This document shows positions 1-11,817 of a stretch of 64,000 bases of DNA, piece by piece (within the stretch, counting starts at the first letter, position 1; every line of letters starts with the position of its first letter). The notes below the pieces were generated by a model that worked only from the letters and a program-made list of their open reading frames with translations, did no database searches and was not told the DNA's origin. The DNA is from Pseudomonas asiatica (GTDB lineage Bacteria; Pseudomonadota; Gammaproteobacteria; Pseudomonadales; Pseudomonadaceae), in NCBI RefSeq assembly GCF_040214835.1, contig NZ_CP157874.1:1430001-1494000 (forward strand), written 5' to 3'. Made by a program: the position numbers and the translations under genes.

Positions 1-1
1 A

Positions 2-202
2 TACAACCTGCACCAGGCCCTGGCGCGCTTCCTCAGCGGCCGCACCACTCTGATCATTGCCCACCGCCTGTCGGCGGTGAAACAGGCCGACCGGGTGCTG
101 GTGTTCGACGGCGGGCACGTGGCCGAGGATGGCGACCATCAGCAGCTGATTGCCGAGGGTGGGTTGTATGCCAAGCTTTACGGGCACCTGCAGCAGAGCT
201 GA
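2..202 (+). CDS. ABC exporter, C-terminal end of the nucleotide-binding domain (5' partial)
   Basis: Only the last 66 codons lie in the window, open from base 2 to TGA at 200-202. The visible part is the end of an ABC exporter ATPase domain: the H-loop 'IIAHRLSAV', a D-loop-distal strand 'RVLVFDGGHVAEDG', and the 'H..L....G.YA.L' tail typical of fused transmembrane-ATPase half-transporters such as MsbA-like exporters. The substrate cannot be told from this fragment. It is followed by a REP pair and then an unrelated gene, so it probably ends its transcription unit. Confidence 0.85.
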   Translation, partial: YNLHQALARFLSGRTTLIIAHRLSAVKQADRVLVFDGGHVAEDGDHQQLIAEGGLYAKLYGHLQQS

Positions 203-227
203 ATTTGTGGCAGCCTGTGCGGGCCCC

Positions 228-345
228 TGTGGGAGCGGCCTTGCGTCGCGAAAGGGCCGCAAAGCGGCCCCAGACAATCAAGGCAGGTGCAGAAATTGCC
301 GGGGCTGCTTTGCAGCCCTTTCGCGACGCAAGGCCGCTCCCACAG
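228..345. repeat. REP inverted pair
   Basis: Two copies of the palindromic element with core GTGGGAGCGGCCTTGCGTCG face each other: one begins near 229 and its reverse complement ends near 345. About 50 bases lie between them. This is the Pseudomonas REP/BIME arrangement. The rest of the 203-476 gap holds nothing I recognise apart from the leader of the next gene. Confidence 0.85.
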
Positions 346-476
346 TGCCAGTACAGGCCATATGCAAATCACCCCCTTTCCTGCCATAAAAAACCCAACC
401 GCCGGGATGGCAAATGGCCTACGCTGTGCTTTGTCTGGGTTGATTTGCGCCTTATCTGCTCTGTGACAGGGACTCC

Positions 477-2933
477 ATGAAGGGACATCGCACTCTAGAA
501 GCGCCAAAGTTGCTCGGCATCACCTGGCCCTTCATCGCCGTTGTGGTCTTCCAGGTAGCCTTGGGCAGCCTCAGCCTTTATACGCTCTCGGCCGTGCGTG
601 CCTATGTCGCGGGCGAAAGCCTTTGGTCCAAGGCGCAGAAAGACGCCATCTACTACCTCAACCTGTACGCCGAAACCCGCGACGACAGCACCTACCATCG
701 CTATCGCCAGGCCATCACCGTGCCCCAGGGCGACCACCAGCTGCGCGAAGTGCTGGACCAGCCCAGCCCCGACCTGGACGCCGCGCGCCAGGCCGTGCTG
801 CAAGGCGGCAACCACCCCGACGATGTCGAGCGGATCATCTGGTTCTACCGCAACTTCCGCAACGTCAGTTACATGCAGACGGCCATCGACTACTGGGACA
901 TCGGCGACGACTACCTGGGCAAGCTGGATATGCTGGCCATGGAAATGCGCAGCAGCTTCGCCGCTGGCCCGGTGGACGCCCGCACGGTCAGCGACTGGAA
1001 GGCGCGCATCGTCACCATCAACGAAGGGGTAACCCCGGCCGCCAAGGCGTTCAGCGATGCCTTGGGCGAGGGCTCGCGCATGTTGCTGCGGGTGCTGCTG
1101 ATCACCAACCTGCTGACCGCGATGTTCCTGATTGCCATTGCCTGGCGCCGCTCCAGCAAGCTGTTGGCCCAGCGCCAGGCCTTTGCCAGTGCCCTGCAGG
1201 AAGAAAAGGAGCGGGCGCAGATCACCCTGCAGGCCATTGGCGATGCGGTGATTACCGCTGACGTGGAAGGCAGTATCGGCTACATGAACCCCGCCGCCGA
1301 GCAACTGACCCACTGGCAGGCCGGTCATGCCCAGGGCCTGCCGCTTTCGGCGCTGTTCAGCCTGGTGGACGAGCAGGCCGAGGAAGACGGCCGCAGCCTG
1401 GTCGAACAGGTGCTCAGCGGCAGCCTCAAGGGTGGCGCCGAGCATGCCCGGCTGATCCAGCGCCTGGACGGTAGCACCGTGTCGGTCAACCTGGTCGGTT
1501 CGCCGATCGTCAATGACGGCCAGGTCAGCGGCATCGTGCTGGTGCTGCACGACATGACCCAGGAGCGCCAGTACATCGCCAACCTGTCCTGGCAGGCGAC
1601 CCACGACGCCCTGACCGGCCTGGCCAACCGCCGCGAGTTCGAATACCGCCTGGAGCAGGCGCTCAATGACCTGGCGCGCCAGGCCGGGCGGCATTCGCTG
1701 ATGTTCCTCGACCTCGACCAGTTCAAGCTGGTCAACGATACCTGCGGGCATGCCGCTGGCGACGAGCTGCTGCGGCACATCTGCGCCGTGCTGCAGTCCG
1801 GCCTGCGCGAGGGCGACACCCTGGCCCGGCTGGGGGGTGACGAATTCGGCGTGCTGCTGGAAAACTGCCCGCCCGATCAGGCCGAGCGCATTGCCGAGCA
1901 GCTGCGCCAGCTGGTGCAGAGCCTGCATTTCGTGTGGAAAGGGCGGCCGTTCGTCACCACCGTCAGCGTCGGCCTGGTGCATATGGCCCAGTCCCCCGGC
2001 ACCCTCGAAACCTCGCTGCGTGCCGCCGACATGGCCTGCTACATGGCCAAGGAAAAGGGCCGCAACCGTGTGCAGGTGTACCATGCCGACGACAGCGAGC
2101 TGTCCATGCGCTTTGGCGAAATGGCCTGGATCCAGCGCTTGCACGTGGCCCTGGAAGAAAACCGCTTCTGCCTGTACGCCCAGGAAATCGCCCCGCTGAA
2201 AACCTTCGAAGGCCCCGGCCATATCGAGATCCTGCTACGCCTGCACGACGAAAGCGGCCGTACCATCCTGCCCAGCAGCTTCATCCCGGCGGCCGAGCGC
2301 TACGGCCTGATGACCGCGCTGGACCGCTGGGTGGTGCGCAATGTGTTCCTGGTCATCCGCCAGTGCCTGGACGAAGGGCGCGAGGGGCCGCTGTCGATCT
2401 GTGCGATCAACCTGTCGGGGTCGAGCATTGGCGATGACAAGTTCCTCGAATACCTGCAACGCCTGTTCGTCGAATACGCCATTCCGCCGCGGATGATCTG
2501 TTTCGAAATCACCGAAACCAGCGCCATAGCCAACCTTGGCAGCGCCATCCGCTTCATCAACGAGTTGAAAGGGCTGGGTTGTCGCTTCTCGCTCGATGAT
2601 TTCTGCGCTGGCATGTCGTCGTTCGCCTATCTCAAGCATTTGCCCGTGGATTACCTGAAGATCGACGGTAGTTTCGTCAAGGACATGCTCGACGACCCGG
2701 TCAACCGGGCCATGGTCGAGGTCATCAACCACATCGGTCACGTAATGGGCAAGCGCACCATTGCCGAATTCGTCGAAACACCCTTGATCGAGCAGGCCTT
2801 GCAGGAAATTGGCGTGGATTACGCCCAGGGCTACCTCATCGAACGCCCCCAGGTGTTCACCTGTGACAGTCTGCAGCGCCAACGGATCGCCGCCCGGCCT
2901 CTGTTGCAGCGGGCACCTGGCACGTTTCGCTAG
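477..2933 (+). CDS. Membrane PAS-GGDEF-EAL protein (c-di-GMP synthesis and/or breakdown)
   Basis: 818 residues. One membrane helix lies at about 14-36, a periplasmic segment of about 170 residues follows, and a second helix lies at about 205-228. A PAS domain (about 245-365), a GGDEF domain (about 375-540) and an EAL domain (about 550-800) then lie in the cytoplasm. The GGDEF motif is intact at 453-457, with the inhibitory I-site RxxD (R444-D447) five residues before it, so cyclase activity with product inhibition is plausible. The EAL signature reads EIL at 584-586. The other phosphodiesterase residues are kept (N of INLSG, E of FEITET, DD of LDDF, K of LKIDG, E of AEFVE, Q of AQGYL). The protein may therefore be dual-function or a GTP-regulated phosphodiesterase. 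The start ATG follows a weak 'CAGGGAC' ribosome site. Confidence 0.93.
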   Translation: MKGHRTLEAPKLLGITWPFIAVVVFQVALGSLSLYTLSAVRAYVAGESLWSKAQKDAIYYLNLYAETRDDSTYHRYRQAITVPQGDHQLREVLDQPSPDLDAARQAVLQGGNHPDDVERIIWFYRNFRNVSYMQTAIDYWDIGDDYLGKLDMLAMEMRSSFAAGPVDARTVSDWKARIVTINEGVTPAAKAFSDALGEGSRMLLRVLLITNLLTAMFLIAIAWRRSSKLLAQRQAFASALQEEKERAQITLQAIGDAVITADVEGSIGYMNPAAEQLTHWQAGHAQGLPLSALFSLVDEQAEEDGRSLVEQVLSGSLKGGAEHARLIQRLDGSTVSVNLVGSPIVNDGQVSGIVLVLHDMTQERQYIANLSWQATHDALTGLANRREFEYRLEQALNDLARQAGRHSLMFLDLDQFKLVNDTCGHAAGDELLRHICAVLQSGLREGDTLARLGGDEFGVLLENCPPDQAERIAEQLRQLVQSLHFVWKGRPFVTTVSVGLVHMAQSPGTLETSLRAADMACYMAKEKGRNRVQVYHADDSELSMRFGEMAWIQRLHVALEENRFCLYAQEIAPLKTFEGPGHIEILLRLHDESGRTILPSSFIPAAERYGLMTALDRWVVRNVFLVIRQCLDEGREGPLSICAINLSGSSIGDDKFLEYLQRLFVEYAIPPRMICFEITETSAIANLGSAIRFINELKGLGCRFSLDDFCAGMSSFAYLKHLPVDYLKIDGSFVKDMLDDPVNRAMVEVINHIGHVMGKRTIAEFVETPLIEQALQEIGVDYAQGYLIERPQVFTCDSLQRQRIAARPLLQRAPGTFR

Positions 2934-2963
2934 CTAGAAATCACAAGGATCAAGGAGCTGAAA

Positions 2964-3749
2964 GTGATTGACGCATTCGTTCGTATCGGGCCTTTGATGG
3001 ATCCCGCCAGCTACCCCCAATGGGCCCAGCAACTGATTGAAGACTGCCGCGAGAGCAAGCGCCGGGTAGTCGAGCATGAGTTCTACGCGCGCCTGCGCGA
3101 TGGCCAGTTGAAGCAATCGACCATTCGCCAGTACCTGATCGGTGGCTGGCCGGTGGTGGAGCAGTTTTCGCTCTACATGGCTCACAACCTGACCAAGACC
3201 CGCTATGGCCGTCACCAGGGCGAAGACATGGCGCGGCGCTGGCTGATGCGCAACATCCGTGTCGAGCTCAACCACGCCGACTACTGGGTGAACTGGTGCC
3301 AGGCGCATGGCGTGCACCTGCACGAGCTGCAGGCCCAGGATGTGCCGCCAGAGCTGAACGGCCTGAATGACTGGTGCTGGCGCGTGTGCGCCACCGAGAA
3401 CCTGGCCATTTCCATGGCGGCGACCAACTACGCCATCGAAGGTGCGACCGGTGAATGGTCGGCGGTGGTGTGCTCCACCGACACCTATGCGCTGGGCTTC
3501 CCGGAGGATCAGCGCAAGCGGGCGATGAAGTGGCTGAAGATGCATGCCCAGTATGACGACGCGCACCCGTGGGAGGCGCTGGAGATCATCTGCACCCTGG
3601 CCGGCGAGAACCCGACCCAGGGGCTGCGCAATGAACTGCGCAAGGCGATTTGCAAGAGTTATGACTGCATGTACCTGTTCCTGGAGCGGTGCATGCAGCT
3701 GGAAGGGCGCCAGCAGGGGCGCATGCGCCCGGTGTTGGCAGCGGGCTGA
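2964..3749 (+). CDS. undA: UndA, medium-chain fatty acid decarboxylase / 1-alkene-forming nonheme iron oxidase
   Basis: 261 residues of the TenA/PqqC-like heme-oxygenase fold, a family often misnamed 'TenA transcriptional regulator'. UndA of P. protegens converts lauric acid to 1-undecene and CO2. Its iron ligands are, from memory, Glu101, His104 and His194. Counting from the GTG at 2964, this protein has exactly E101, H104 and H194. It also has E66, H74, E145, D198 and H201 in places suited to a second metal site, and the spacing H-x3-D-x2-H (194/198/201) is that of heme-oxygenase-like diiron oxidases. The numbering match supports the GTG start, which follows a strong AAGGAG site. An ATG at 2997 is less likely. 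The gene lies 30 bases after the GGDEF/EAL gene and may share its transcript. Confidence 0.8.
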   Translation: MIDAFVRIGPLMDPASYPQWAQQLIEDCRESKRRVVEHEFYARLRDGQLKQSTIRQYLIGGWPVVEQFSLYMAHNLTKTRYGRHQGEDMARRWLMRNIRVELNHADYWVNWCQAHGVHLHELQAQDVPPELNGLNDWCWRVCATENLAISMAATNYAIEGATGEWSAVVCSTDTYALGFPEDQRKRAMKWLKMHAQYDDAHPWEALEIICTLAGENPTQGLRNELRKAICKSYDCMYLFLERCMQLEGRQQGRMRPVLAAG

Positions 3750-3762
3750 TCGCTCTCCTGTC

Positions 3763-3868
3763 CCGGCCTCTTCGCGGGTAAACCCGCTCCCACAAGTACT
3801 GCGCTGCCCTCATGGGCGGTGAATAACCCTGTGGGAGCGGGTTCACCCGCGAAAGGGCCGGTACAGGC
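3763..3868. repeat. REP inverted pair
   Basis: Facing copies of the REP variant 'GTGGGAGCGGGTTTACCCGC' lie between the convergent undA and yciK genes. A paired REP at a convergent junction can stabilise both transcript ends. Confidence 0.85.
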
Positions 3869-3875
3869 AAAAGCC

Positions 3876-4616
3876 TTACTGGGCGTTGAACGCCTGCCCA
3901 TTCACCCCTTTGCTGTCCGGCCCCATCAGGTACAGGTACACCGGCATGATCTCTTCCGGCAGCGGGTTGTTCTGCGGGTTTTCGCTAGGGTAGGCCTGCG
4001 CCCGCATCGCCGTGCGCGTGGCGCCCGGGTTGATGCTGTTGGAGCGCACCGGTGCCACGCCTTCCAGTTCATCGGCCAGGGTTTGCATCAGGCCCTCGGT
4101 GGCGAACTTGGACACGCCATAGGCGCCCCAGTAGGCCCGGCCCTTGCGCCCGACGCTGCTGCTGGTGAACACCACCGAAGCGTCTTCCGACAGCTTCAGC
4201 AGCGGCAGCAGGGTGCTGGTGAGCATGAAGGTGGCATCGACGTTGATGTGCATCACGCGCATGAAGTTGTCACCCGACAGCTGTTCCAGCGGCGTGCGCG
4301 GGCCGATGATCGAAGCGTTGTTCAGCAGGCCGTCGAGGCGGCCGAACTGGTCTTCGATCATCACCGCCAGTTCGTCGTACTGGTGGGGCAGGGCGGTTTC
4401 CAGGTTGAACGGGATCACCACCGGTTGCGGGTGCCCGGCGGCTTCGATCTGGTCGTAGACCTCGTTCAGGTTGGCCTCGGTCTTGCCCAGCAGCAGCACA
4501 GTGGCGCCCAGCGCAGCGTAGGCCTTGGCGGCAGCGGCGCCGATGCCGCGGCCGGCACCGGTAACCAGGATGACCCGGCCTTGCAGCAGGTCGGGGCGGG
4601 CGGTGTAGTCGAACAT
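3876..4616 (-). CDS. yciK: YciK-family short-chain dehydrogenase
   Basis: 246 residues of the classical SDR family. The cofactor motif TGAGRGIG lies near residues 20-27. NNAS stands where NNAG is usual, and the catalytic Ser-Tyr-Lys is in 'FTSSS...YGVSK'. The sequence pattern fits YciK, an NAD(P)-dependent oxidoreductase of unknown natural substrate. The ATG at 4616 follows AAGGA. It is the last gene of the minus-strand ubiG-mupP-yciK group but is separated from mupP by a REP pair, so it may also have its own expression. Confidence 0.9.
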   Translation of the reverse strand: MFDYTARPDLLQGRVILVTGAGRGIGAAAAKAYAALGATVLLLGKTEANLNEVYDQIEAAGHPQPVVIPFNLETALPHQYDELAVMIEDQFGRLDGLLNNASIIGPRTPLEQLSGDNFMRVMHINVDATFMLTSTLLPLLKLSEDASVVFTSSSVGRKGRAYWGAYGVSKFATEGLMQTLADELEGVAPVRSNSINPGATRTAMRAQAYPSENPQNNPLPEEIMPVYLYLMGPDSKGVNGQAFNAQ

Positions 4617-4653
4617 GGTAGGTCCTTCGAGTTCGTTGGCGCGGCACCGTCCC

Positions 4654-4744
4654 CTGTGGGAGCGGGTTTACCCGCGAATGCGTACTATCAGACGCCGGTG
4701 TCGCCTGGGCTGGCGCATTCGCGGGTGAACCCGCTCCCACAGGG
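4654..4744. repeat. REP inverted pair
   Basis: Facing REP copies ('GTGGGAGCGGGTTTACCCGC' and its reverse complement) sit between mupP and yciK, inside what otherwise looks like one operon. In this position they may set differential mRNA stability. Confidence 0.85.
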
Positions 4745-4768
4745 GCTGTGCTGCGGTCTAGACGGGGT

Positions 4769-5440
4769 TCAGCAGCCGCACAGCGCGCTGTCGATCACTT
4801 TGCGCAGTTCCAGCGGGTGGTCCACCACCACGTCGGCGCCCCAGTTGTTGGGGTTGTCCTCTGGATGAATATAGCCGTAGCGCACCGCCGCCGTGCGGGT
4901 GCCGGCGTCGCGGCCAGACTCGATGTCGCGCAGGTCGTCGCCGACGAACAGCACGCTGGCCGGGTCCAGGCCGAGGGTCTTGCAGGCGAGGATCAGCGGC
5001 TCGGGGTCGGGCTTGCTGTTCTTGACATGGTCCGGGCAGATCAGCAGCGCCGAACGCTCGGCCAGGCCCAGTTGCTGCATGATCGGCTCGGCGAAGCGCA
5101 CCGGCTTGTTGGTGACCACGCCCCACAGCAGGTTGCCTTTCTCGATGTCGGCCAGCAGCTCGGCCATGCCGTCGAACAGCTTGCTGTGCACCGCGCAGTC
5201 GCGCTGGTAGCGCTCGAGGAACTCCAGGCGCAGGGCCTCGAAGCCTTCGGCATCCGGGCTCATGGCGAAGGTCGCGGCGACCATCGCCCGGGCGCCGCCC
5301 GAGATCACGTCGCGGATCAGCTTGTCATCGACGGCCGGCAGGCCGCGCTCGGCGAGCATGGCCTGGCAGATGGCGATGAAGTCCGGCGCCGTGTCGAGCA
5401 AGGTGCCGTCCATGTCGAAGAGTACTGCTTGCAAACGCAT
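4769..5440 (-). CDS. mupP: MupP, N-acetylmuramic acid 6-phosphate phosphatase (HAD family)
   Basis: 223-residue HAD hydrolase usually annotated as phosphoglycolate phosphatase (Gph). HAD motif I is D9-M-D11-G-T, motif II is the Thr in VVTNKP, motif III the Lys in KPDPEPL, and motif IV the DD of FVGDDLRD. In Pseudomonas the orthologue next to ubiG (PA3172, PP_1764) is MupP, which dephosphorylates MurNAc-6-P in the AnmK-MupP-AmgK-MurU peptidoglycan recycling route linked to intrinsic fosfomycin resistance. The name here rests on that neighbourhood and on family resemblance. The start lies 2 bases after the ubiG stop, so the two are translationally coupled. Confidence 0.85.
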   Translation of the reverse strand: MRLQAVLFDMDGTLLDTAPDFIAICQAMLAERGLPAVDDKLIRDVISGGARAMVAATFAMSPDAEGFEALRLEFLERYQRDCAVHSKLFDGMAELLADIEKGNLLWGVVTNKPVRFAEPIMQQLGLAERSALLICPDHVKNSKPDPEPLILACKTLGLDPASVLFVGDDLRDIESGRDAGTRTAAVRYGYIHPEDNPNNWGADVVVDHPLELRKVIDSALCGC

Positions 5441-5442
5441 GC

Positions 5443-6141
5443 TTATTCCTCGCGCAGGGTCTGGATCATGTAGTTGACGTCGACGTCGCTACTGAGCTTG
5501 TAGTGCTTGGTCAGCGGGTTGTAGGTCAGGCCGATGATGTCCTTCACCTGCAGGCCGGCAACGCGGCTCCAGGCGCCCAGCTCGGACGGGCGGATGAACT
5601 TCTTGAAGTCGTGGGTGCCGCGCGGCAGCATCTTCAGGATGTACTCGGCGCCGACGATGGCCAGCAGGTAGGCCTTGGGGTTGCGGTTGATGGTGGAGAA
5701 GAACACCTGGCCGCCAGGCTTGACCATGCGGTAGCAGGCGCGGATGACCGAAGACGGGTCGGGCACGTGCTCGAGCATTTCCAGGCAGGTGACCACGTCG
5801 AACTGTTCAGGCATTTCCTCGGCCAGGGCTTCGGCGGTGATCTGCCGGTATTCCACCTGGACGCCCGACTCCAGCTGGTGCAGCTGGGCCACGGCCAGTG
5901 GCGCTTCGCCCATGTCGATGCCGGTGACCGTGGCGCCGCGCAGGGCCATCGCCTCACTGAGGATGCCGCCGCCGCAACCCACGTCCAGCACTTTCTTGCC
6001 GGCGAGGCTGGCGCGCTCGTCGATCCAGTTGACGCGCAGCGGGTTGATTTCGTGCAGCGGCTTGAACTCGCTTTCGCGGTCCCACCAGCGGTGGGCCAGC
6101 GCTTCGAACTTGGCGATTTCGGCGCGGTCGACGTTGCTCAT
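5443..6141 (-). CDS. ubiG: UbiG, ubiquinone biosynthesis O-methyltransferase
   Basis: 232 residues. It is a class I SAM-dependent methyltransferase that carries out both O-methylations of the ubiquinone ring. Motif I is VLDVGCGGG with the following acidic 'TGIDMG', and '[14 protein letters not shown]' is the UbiG post-motif. The start is the ATG at 6141, beginning [16 protein letters not shown] as in other UbiG proteins, with AGAGGA upstream. The open frame runs far upstream of this ATG only because it is antisense to mtnA. It is the first gene of the ubiG-mupP-yciK group, divergent from mtnA. Confidence 0.96.
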   Translation of the reverse strand: MSNVDRAEIAKFEALAHRWWDRESEFKPLHEINPLRVNWIDERASLAGKKVLDVGCGGGILSEAMALRGATVTGIDMGEAPLAVAQLHQLESGVQVEYRQITAEALAEEMPEQFDVVTCLEMLEHVPDPSSVIRACYRMVKPGGQVFFSTINRNPKAYLLAIVGAEYILKMLPRGTHDFKKFIRPSELGAWSRVAGLQVKDIIGLTYNPLTKHYKLSSDVDVNYMIQTLREE

Positions 6142-6210
6142 TAGAACAGTCCTCTGAAACTTCGCAAAATTGCGCCGGAGTATACCCGAGCGCTCGGCCC
6201 CGAGGGTCGC

Positions 6211-6216
6211 TATAAT
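6211..6216 (+). promoter_or_regulatory. Candidate -10 box for mtnA
   Basis: A perfect TATAAT lies 37 bases before the mtnA ATG in the ubiG-mtnA divergent gap. No good -35 box lies 17 bases upstream, so the assignment is tentative. Confidence 0.4.
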
Positions 6217-6252
6217 CGCCGGCTTTTGATATCCGAACGACGGGGAGAGGCG

Positions 6253-7329
6253 ATGCGCGAGCGACTTTTGGCGGCGGAGAAGGTGACCGGGATCCGCTGG
6301 CAGGGCGGCGTCTTGCACCTGCTCGACCAGCGCCTGCTGCCGTCGGAAGAGCGCTGGCTGGCCTGCGACAATGTCGCGCAGGTGGCGGCGGCGATCCGCG
6401 ACATGGCCGTGCGCGGCGCCTCGGCCATCGGCATTGCCGCGGCCTATGGCCTGGTGCTGGCCTTGGAAGAGCGGCTGGCCGAGGGTGGCGACTGGGAAAT
6501 GGACCTGGAAGAAGACTTCCTTGTCCTGGCTGAAGCGCGCCCTACCGCCGCCAACCTGTTCTGGGCGCTGAACCGCATGCGTGAGCGCCTGCAGCGCCTG
6601 CGTCCGGACGAAGGCGTGCTGGCGGCGCTGGAGGCCGAAGCGGTGGCCATTCACGAAAGCGACCGCGAAGCCAACCTGACCATGGCCCAGCACGGTATCG
6701 AGCTGATCCGCCGCCACCAGGGCAACGCCCAGGCCCTGCTCACCTACGGCAACGCCGGCGCCCTGGCCTGTGGTGGTTTCGGCACCGCGCTGGGGGTGAT
6801 CCGCGCTGGTTACCTGGAGGGCATGGTCGAGCGGGTGTATGCCGGCGAGACCCGCCCCTGGCTGCATGGTTCGCGCCTGACTGCCTGGGAGCTGGCCAAC
6901 GAGGGCATTCCAGTGACCCTGTGCGCCGACTCGGCGCTGGCCCACCTGATGAAGAGCAAGGGCATCACCTGGGTGGTGGTGGGCGCGGACTGCATCGCCG
7001 CCAACGGCGACGTGGCCAGCAAGATCGGCACCTACCAGCTGGCGGTCAGCGCCATGCACCACGGCGTACGTTTCATGGTGGTGGCGCCGAGCACCAGCAT
7101 CGACCTGAACCTGGCCACGGGCGAGGACATCCCGCTGGAAGAGCGCGCTGCCGACGAGTTGCTGGACATTGGCGGCACCCGCGTGGCGCCGGATGTCGAG
7201 GTGTTCAACCCGGTGTTCGACGTGACCCCGGCGGACTTGATCGACGTGATCGTGACCGAGCGCGGCATCGTCGAGCGGCCGGATGCCGCCAAACTGGCAC
7301 AATTGATCTGCCGCAAGCGCCTGCATTGA
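6253..7329 (+). CDS. mtnA: MtnA, methylthioribose-1-phosphate isomerase
   Basis: 358 residues, the usual Pseudomonas MtnA length. It converts 5-methylthioribose-1-phosphate to the ribulose form in the methionine salvage pathway. The conserved contexts of the catalytic Cys ('ALACGGFG', Cys173) and Asp ('[11 protein letters not shown]', Asp246) are present. The ATG at 6253 follows GGGGAGAGG. An in-frame TTG at 6226 has no such site and would add nine non-conserved residues. Confidence 0.95.
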   Translation: MRERLLAAEKVTGIRWQGGVLHLLDQRLLPSEERWLACDNVAQVAAAIRDMAVRGASAIGIAAAYGLVLALEERLAEGGDWEMDLEEDFLVLAEARPTAANLFWALNRMRERLQRLRPDEGVLAALEAEAVAIHESDREANLTMAQHGIELIRRHQGNAQALLTYGNAGALACGGFGTALGVIRAGYLEGMVERVYAGETRPWLHGSRLTAWELANEGIPVTLCADSALAHLMKSKGITWVVVGADCIAANGDVASKIGTYQLAVSAMHHGVRFMVVAPSTSIDLNLATGEDIPLEERAADELLDIGGTRVAPDVEVFNPVFDVTPADLIDVIVTERGIVERPDAAKLAQLICRKRLH

Positions 7330-7345
7330 TATTCGTGGCGCCTAT

Positions 7346-7445
7346 GCCGGCCTCTTCGCGGGTAAACCCGCTCCCACAGGGATAGCACAAGGCCTGAGGG
7401 CGGTGGTGTACCTGTGGGAGCGGGTTTACCCGCGAAGAGGCCGGC
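7346..7445. repeat. REP inverted pair
   Basis: Two facing REP copies with the GCGGGTTTACCCGC inner palindrome directly follow mtnA. The rest of the 7330-7695 gap should hold the gyrA promoter and leader; I see no coding capacity there. Confidence 0.85.
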
Positions 7446-7695
7446 ACAGGCTATAAAAAATCCAGATTCAACCTCGTGTGAGGCCACCTGCCACATCTCC
7501 CCACCGCCCCTGCCTTTGTGATAACATCCGGCAGTTTCCAAGACCGCCCACCACGGCGGCCTTCATTGCGCAGATCCATGGCACAACTCATTGATTTGTC
7601 GTAAGTCGTCGCACCCTTATGCGCTGCGGCGGCGAGCTTCGTTCGGCCCTTGATGGAGCTGCGAAGTTTCACCAGAAAAAGGAATCAGGCTTCTC

Positions 7696-10461
<2,766 letters not shown>

Positions 10462-10478
10462 GCAAGCGTAAAACCCGA

Positions 10479-10502
10479 ACGGGGCGACCAAGGTCGCCCC
10501 GT
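10479..10502 (+). terminator. Intrinsic terminator of gyrA
   Basis: A GC-rich perfect stem (ACGGGGCGAC paired with GTCGCCCCGT, very short loop) begins 17 bases after the gyrA stop and ends in TTT. Confidence 0.85.
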
Positions 10503-10554
10503 TTGACTGATTACAGCAGGCAATACTGAACCTCCCTTTGGTGGGGCGAGCTTT

Positions 10555-10673
10555 TTGTAGGAGCGGCCTTGTGTCGCGAAAGGGCTGCACAGCAGCCCCA
10601 GGATTTCAGCGGCGCTGCAAAAAGCTGGGGGCCGCTTTGCGGCCCTATCGCGACACAAGGCCGCTCCTACAAA
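10555..10673. repeat. REP inverted pair (TAGGAGCGGCCTTGTGTCG variant)
   Basis: Two facing copies of the 'GTAGGAGCGGCCTTGTGTCG' REP variant lie between gyrA and serC, close upstream of the serC start. Confidence 0.85.
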
Positions 10674-10731
10674 GAGCAGTGAGTGGCCTGCAAGAAACGA
10701 TTTTGTACCATTTGGCAGAGCGAGAGTGGAT

Positions 10732-11817
10732 GTGAGCAAACGAGCCTTTAACTTCTGCGCAGGCCCTGCCGCGCTTCCTGACGCTGTTCTGCAGCGCGCC
10801 CAGGCCGAGATGCTGGATTGGCGTGGCAAGGGCTTGTCGGTGATGGAAATGAGCCATCGCAGCGACGATTACGTGGCCATCGCCGAAAAGGCCGAGCAGG
10901 ACCTGCGTGACCTGCTGTCCGTCCCCTCCAACTACAAGGTGCTGTTCCTGCAGGGCGGCGCCAGCCAGCAGTTCGCCGAAATCCCGCTGAACCTGCTGCC
11001 GGAAAACGGCACCGCCGACTACATCGAAACCGGCATCTGGTCGAAAAAGGCCATCGAGGAAGGGCGCCGCTTCGGCAACGTCAACGTCGCCGCCAGCGCC
11101 AAGCCCTACGATTACCTGGCCATCCCGGGCCAGAACGAGTGGAAGCTGACCAAGAACGCTGTCTACGTGCACTATGCGTCCAACGAGACCATCGGTGGCC
11201 TGCAGTTCGACTGGGTGCCGGAAACCGGTGACGTACCGCTGGTGGTCGACATGTCGTCCGACATTCTCTCGCGCCCGATCGACGTGTCGCAGTACGGCCT
11301 GATCTACGCCGGCGCGCAGAAGAACATCGGCCCGAGCGGCCTGGTAGTGGTGATCGTGCGCGAAGACCTGCTGGGCCGCGCCCGCAGCAGCTGCCCGACC
11401 ATGCTCGACTACAAGGTCTCGGCCGACAACGGCTCGATGTACAACACCCCGGCCACCTACTCCTGGTACCTCTCGGGCCTGGTGTTCGAATGGCTGAAAG
11501 AGCAGGGTGGCGTCGATGCCATGGAGCAGCGCAACCGTGCCAAGAAAGACCGCCTGTACGGTTTCATCGACAGCAGCGAGTTCTACACCAACCCGATCAG
11601 CCACAATGCCCGTTCGTGGATGAACGTGCCGTTCCGCCTGGCTGACGAGCGCCTGGACAAGGCCTTCCTCGCCGGCGCCGATGCCCGTGGCCTGCTCAAC
11701 CTCAAGGGCCACCGTTCGGTAGGCGGCATGCGCGCCTCCATCTACAACGCCCTGGGTCTTGAAGCAGTCGAAGCCCTGGTGGCCTACATGACCGAATTCG
11801 AGAAGGAGCACGGCTGA
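10732..11817 (+). CDS. serC: SerC, phosphoserine aminotransferase
   Basis: 361 residues, PLP class V aminotransferase of serine (and pyridoxal phosphate) biosynthesis. The cofactor lysine is Lys197 in 'AGAQKNIGPSG'. The GTG at 10732 gives the standard N-terminus MSKRAFNFCAGPAALP and the standard length; a GTG at 10726 would add two residues. The stop overlaps the start of pheA (TGATG), so the two genes are translationally coupled. Confidence 0.97.
   Translation: MSKRAFNFCAGPAALPDAVLQRAQAEMLDWRGKGLSVMEMSHRSDDYVAIAEKAEQDLRDLLSVPSNYKVLFLQGGASQQFAEIPLNLLPENGTADYIETGIWSKKAIEEGRRFGNVNVAASAKPYDYLAIPGQNEWKLTKNAVYVHYASNETIGGLQFDWVPETGDVPLVVDMSSDILSRPIDVSQYGLIYAGAQKNIGPSGLVVVIVREDLLGRARSSCPTMLDYKVSADNGSMYNTPATYSWYLSGLVFEWLKEQGGVDAMEQRNRAKKDRLYGFIDSSEFYTNPISHNARSWMNVPFRLADERLDKAFLAGADARGLLNLKGHRSVGGMRASIYNALGLEAVEALVAYMTEFEKEHG

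Noticed and set aside
495..2222. A 575-codon frame antisense to the GGDEF/EAL gene
   Set aside because: Shadow of the real gene; His/Gln-rich translation without domain.
5443..7326. A 627-codon open frame on the minus strand covering ubiG and running antisense through mtnA
   Set aside because: Only the part from 6141 downstream encodes UbiG; the upstream part mirrors mtnA in a GC-rich frame and has no start signal.
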